DNA from: Xestospongia muta
Taxonomy: Eukaryota > Porifera > Demospongiae > Haplosclerida > Petrosiidae
DNA: 64,000 nt
Direction of reading: 5' to 3'
NCBI GenBank assembly: GCA_963693285.1
Contig: OY848917.1
Coordinates: 18,643,745-18,707,744 of the forward strand
A model generated the notes under the pieces. It was not told the DNA's origin. It searched no databases and was given only the letters and a program-made list of their open reading frames with translations. The position numbers and the translations under genes are program-made. The stretch's first letter is position 1. Every line of letters starts with the position of its first letter. This document shows positions 62,702 to 64,000 of the stretch, piece after piece.

Positions 62702-62893
62702 ATGAGCAAATACCAAATGATCTATTCCACCCTTTTGTTAAGTATTGTCTTAATAATAATACTAAAAACAGACCGGTCATCAGTGATGCCATGTGATGCA
62801 TTGAAGATGGTTGCTATCACTGAACTTTCACTTCTGAAGAATAAACTAGAGATGATAAGGAAGTTAGCTTTATTGTTTGAAGGAACTAGTTAA
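62702..62893 (+). CDS. Possible small secreted or membrane peptide
   Basis: 63 residues starting MSKYQMIYSTLLLSIVLIII, which reads as a signal peptide or anchor, then a helical part with ELSLLKNKLEMIRKL. The duplicate at 53107 keeps the sequence but has one base missing after the fifth codon, which closes the frame. It lies 3' to 3' with the SRCR exons. An upstream GATAG acceptor-like sequence suggests it could be an exon. No homolog is recognised. Confidence 0.35.
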   Translation: MSKYQMIYSTLLLSIVLIIILKTDRSSVMPCDALKMVAITELSLLKNKLEMIRKLALLFEGTS

Positions 62894-63116
62894 CATTTTT
62901 ACTATATTCCGGCAAATTTTTTATAGATAAAAAATTAATTTTCCCCCAATAAATGATTTTTTTAACAAACTAATTTATTTGATTAGCAATTTCAAAATTA
63001 TAGCACCATCTACTCAAACAAAAATATCTACCAATTATAAACATTATAGCAGCACCTAAAATATTGATGTTTCATGCAAAAATAAAGCAAGTTTGCAGCA
63101 AAATGTAATTAGTTAA

Positions 63117-63596
63117 TTATGAGAGAAGTTCGTCATCTTTATCTGGTATGAATTCCTTATCATCATAATCATATTGAACAGACAATGGATTGGTTTGTTG
63201 AAGGGAACTCATTTTTTGTGGAATATCACTATTACGTCCTGCCTTGTCAATAGACAACTTTCTTATTCTAGCAATGACGCAGATCATTATGATGATTCTG
63301 TGGAGAAGACATTACAATAACAAAAGTAAGTATCAATTATATGAACATCAAATTTACTCTAATCTGTCACATGTAAATAAAATATAACAAATATAATTAG
63401 TTATCATCTATATGTCCTTACCCAATAGTCATAATACAGATTGCTATCATAAGAAACAGGAGTCCAGAGATGAACAGTGATCCACTTATTTTAGAGGTCT
63501 GTTGAAGTGTTACTGGTGATGGTGATGTCACTATGATTGTTGGGTTACTGGTCATTGACGATACAGGTGTACTGATCAATATCTCTGACACTATTA
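63117..63596 (-). CDS. 3' end of a second SRCR receptor gene (stalk, membrane segment, tail)
   Basis: Two exons, 63596-63422 and 63297-63117, match the last two exons of the five-SRCR gene in length, phase and nearly all residues. The stalk reads SEILISTPVSS, the membrane segment is identical, and the tail differs at a few places (DDKEF for DGKEF, AGQGR-type changes near its start). The SRCR part lies beyond the window's right edge. It is a recent tandem paralog on the same strand. Confidence 0.85.
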
Positions 63597-64000
63597 CTAT
63601 ATAGAAGATGTACATTATTTTATAATTTGTATTATTATATAGGGTATGATAGTAATATGACAGTAATAATTATATAAGTGAATTGTGAATATTTATCAAA
63701 ATATTTTTACAACTACTACTACTGATGAATATATTGGTTGATTTAACTAGTCCATGATCAATCACATTACATTTATTATAATAGTGGTAGTAAATATCAT
63801 TATGTTTTATTGAGTATTAAATATGATGATAATTGACACTTGACAGTCATGTAGTTAAGCAATGAAAATTCTGTCTAAGAATTCATTAGTTAGAATTTTC
63901 ATTAATGGTGGACCTATGTGTAAGAGCTGTCAATATAGAGTTTATAACAGGGCAGCCATACTACCACATAAATATATTTTGAGAAATCATTTGTTGAAGC

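Larger units (their letters stand above)
62650..64000. repeat. Segmental duplication of the 52950-54400 region
   Basis: About 1.35 kb nearly matches 52950-54400, coding and non-coding alike, in the same orientation. It covers the last two exons of an SRCR receptor plus 450 bp beyond, and runs off the window. Confidence 0.9.

Overview
The window is eukaryotic and almost certainly from a sponge. It is AT-rich, its coding exons are short with compact GT-AG introns, and its gene content is ANK-ZU5-Death, a fibrinogen-related protein, multi-SRCR receptors and a class I sirtuin. A demosponge such as Amphimedon would fit, but this is inferred from gene content, not from a database match.

Layout. 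1-2.4 kb (minus strand): a MULE-type transposase gene (C2H2 finger, DDE core, SWIM finger) broken by several frameshifts. 3.7-5.1 kb (minus): a USP-type deubiquitinase core with Cys, zinc and His boxes, also with frameshifts. 6.8-7.8 kb: two MITE-like inverted-repeat elements. 10.4-12.2 kb (minus): a fibrinogen-domain gene with one in-frame stop and a decayed partial paralog. 12.8-15.9 kb (minus): a complete 13-exon SIRT2-like gene (411 aa). A 901-bp near-perfect palindrome lies 48 bp upstream of its start codon. 18-20 kb: microsatellites carrying a small MITE and a decayed ORF of the Crypton-derived DUF3504 type. 20.9-49.8 kb (plus): ankyrin exons, then ankyrin, ZU5 and Death exons, best read as one long gene or two related tandem genes. 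53.5-61.6 kb (minus): a complete 13-exon, five-SRCR type I membrane receptor (714 aa). The 3' end of a paralog lies at 63.1-63.6 kb.

The most unusual part is 29.1-40.7 kb. It sits between the ankyrin exons and looks unlike its surroundings. It is denser and less AT-rich, it is intronless, and it carries 14 closely packed ORFs on both strands. Most of them start just downstream of a T-rich TTTATTTT-like motif, and one 1.5-kb gap holds a TGTTCA-repeat cluster and a TATA box. The products look like structural and accessory proteins of a DNA virus: a fibre-like coiled-coil protein, an Ala/Gly-rich hydrophobic protein, a Pro-rich protein with a C-terminal membrane segment, and coiled-coil proteins. 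No polymerase, integrase, packaging ATPase or recognisable major capsid protein is present. Both terminal ORFs appear to be cut off at the island edges. I read it as a large endogenous fragment of an undescribed DNA virus. One of its small genes (37578-37874) looks like a Death-fold protein, while the host gene around the insertion itself ends in a Death domain. That suggests the virus may have interfered with host Death-domain signalling.

Just right of the island is an intact 2,008-bp DNA transposon with TTAA target duplication, about 220-bp TIRs, a P2X7-type cysteine-rich domain on one strand and a THAP domain on the other (Kolobok-like). Within the ankyrin introns are arrays of a 141-144 bp repeat in which nearly every copy carries a 3' and a 5' splice-site-like sequence exactly three bases apart.
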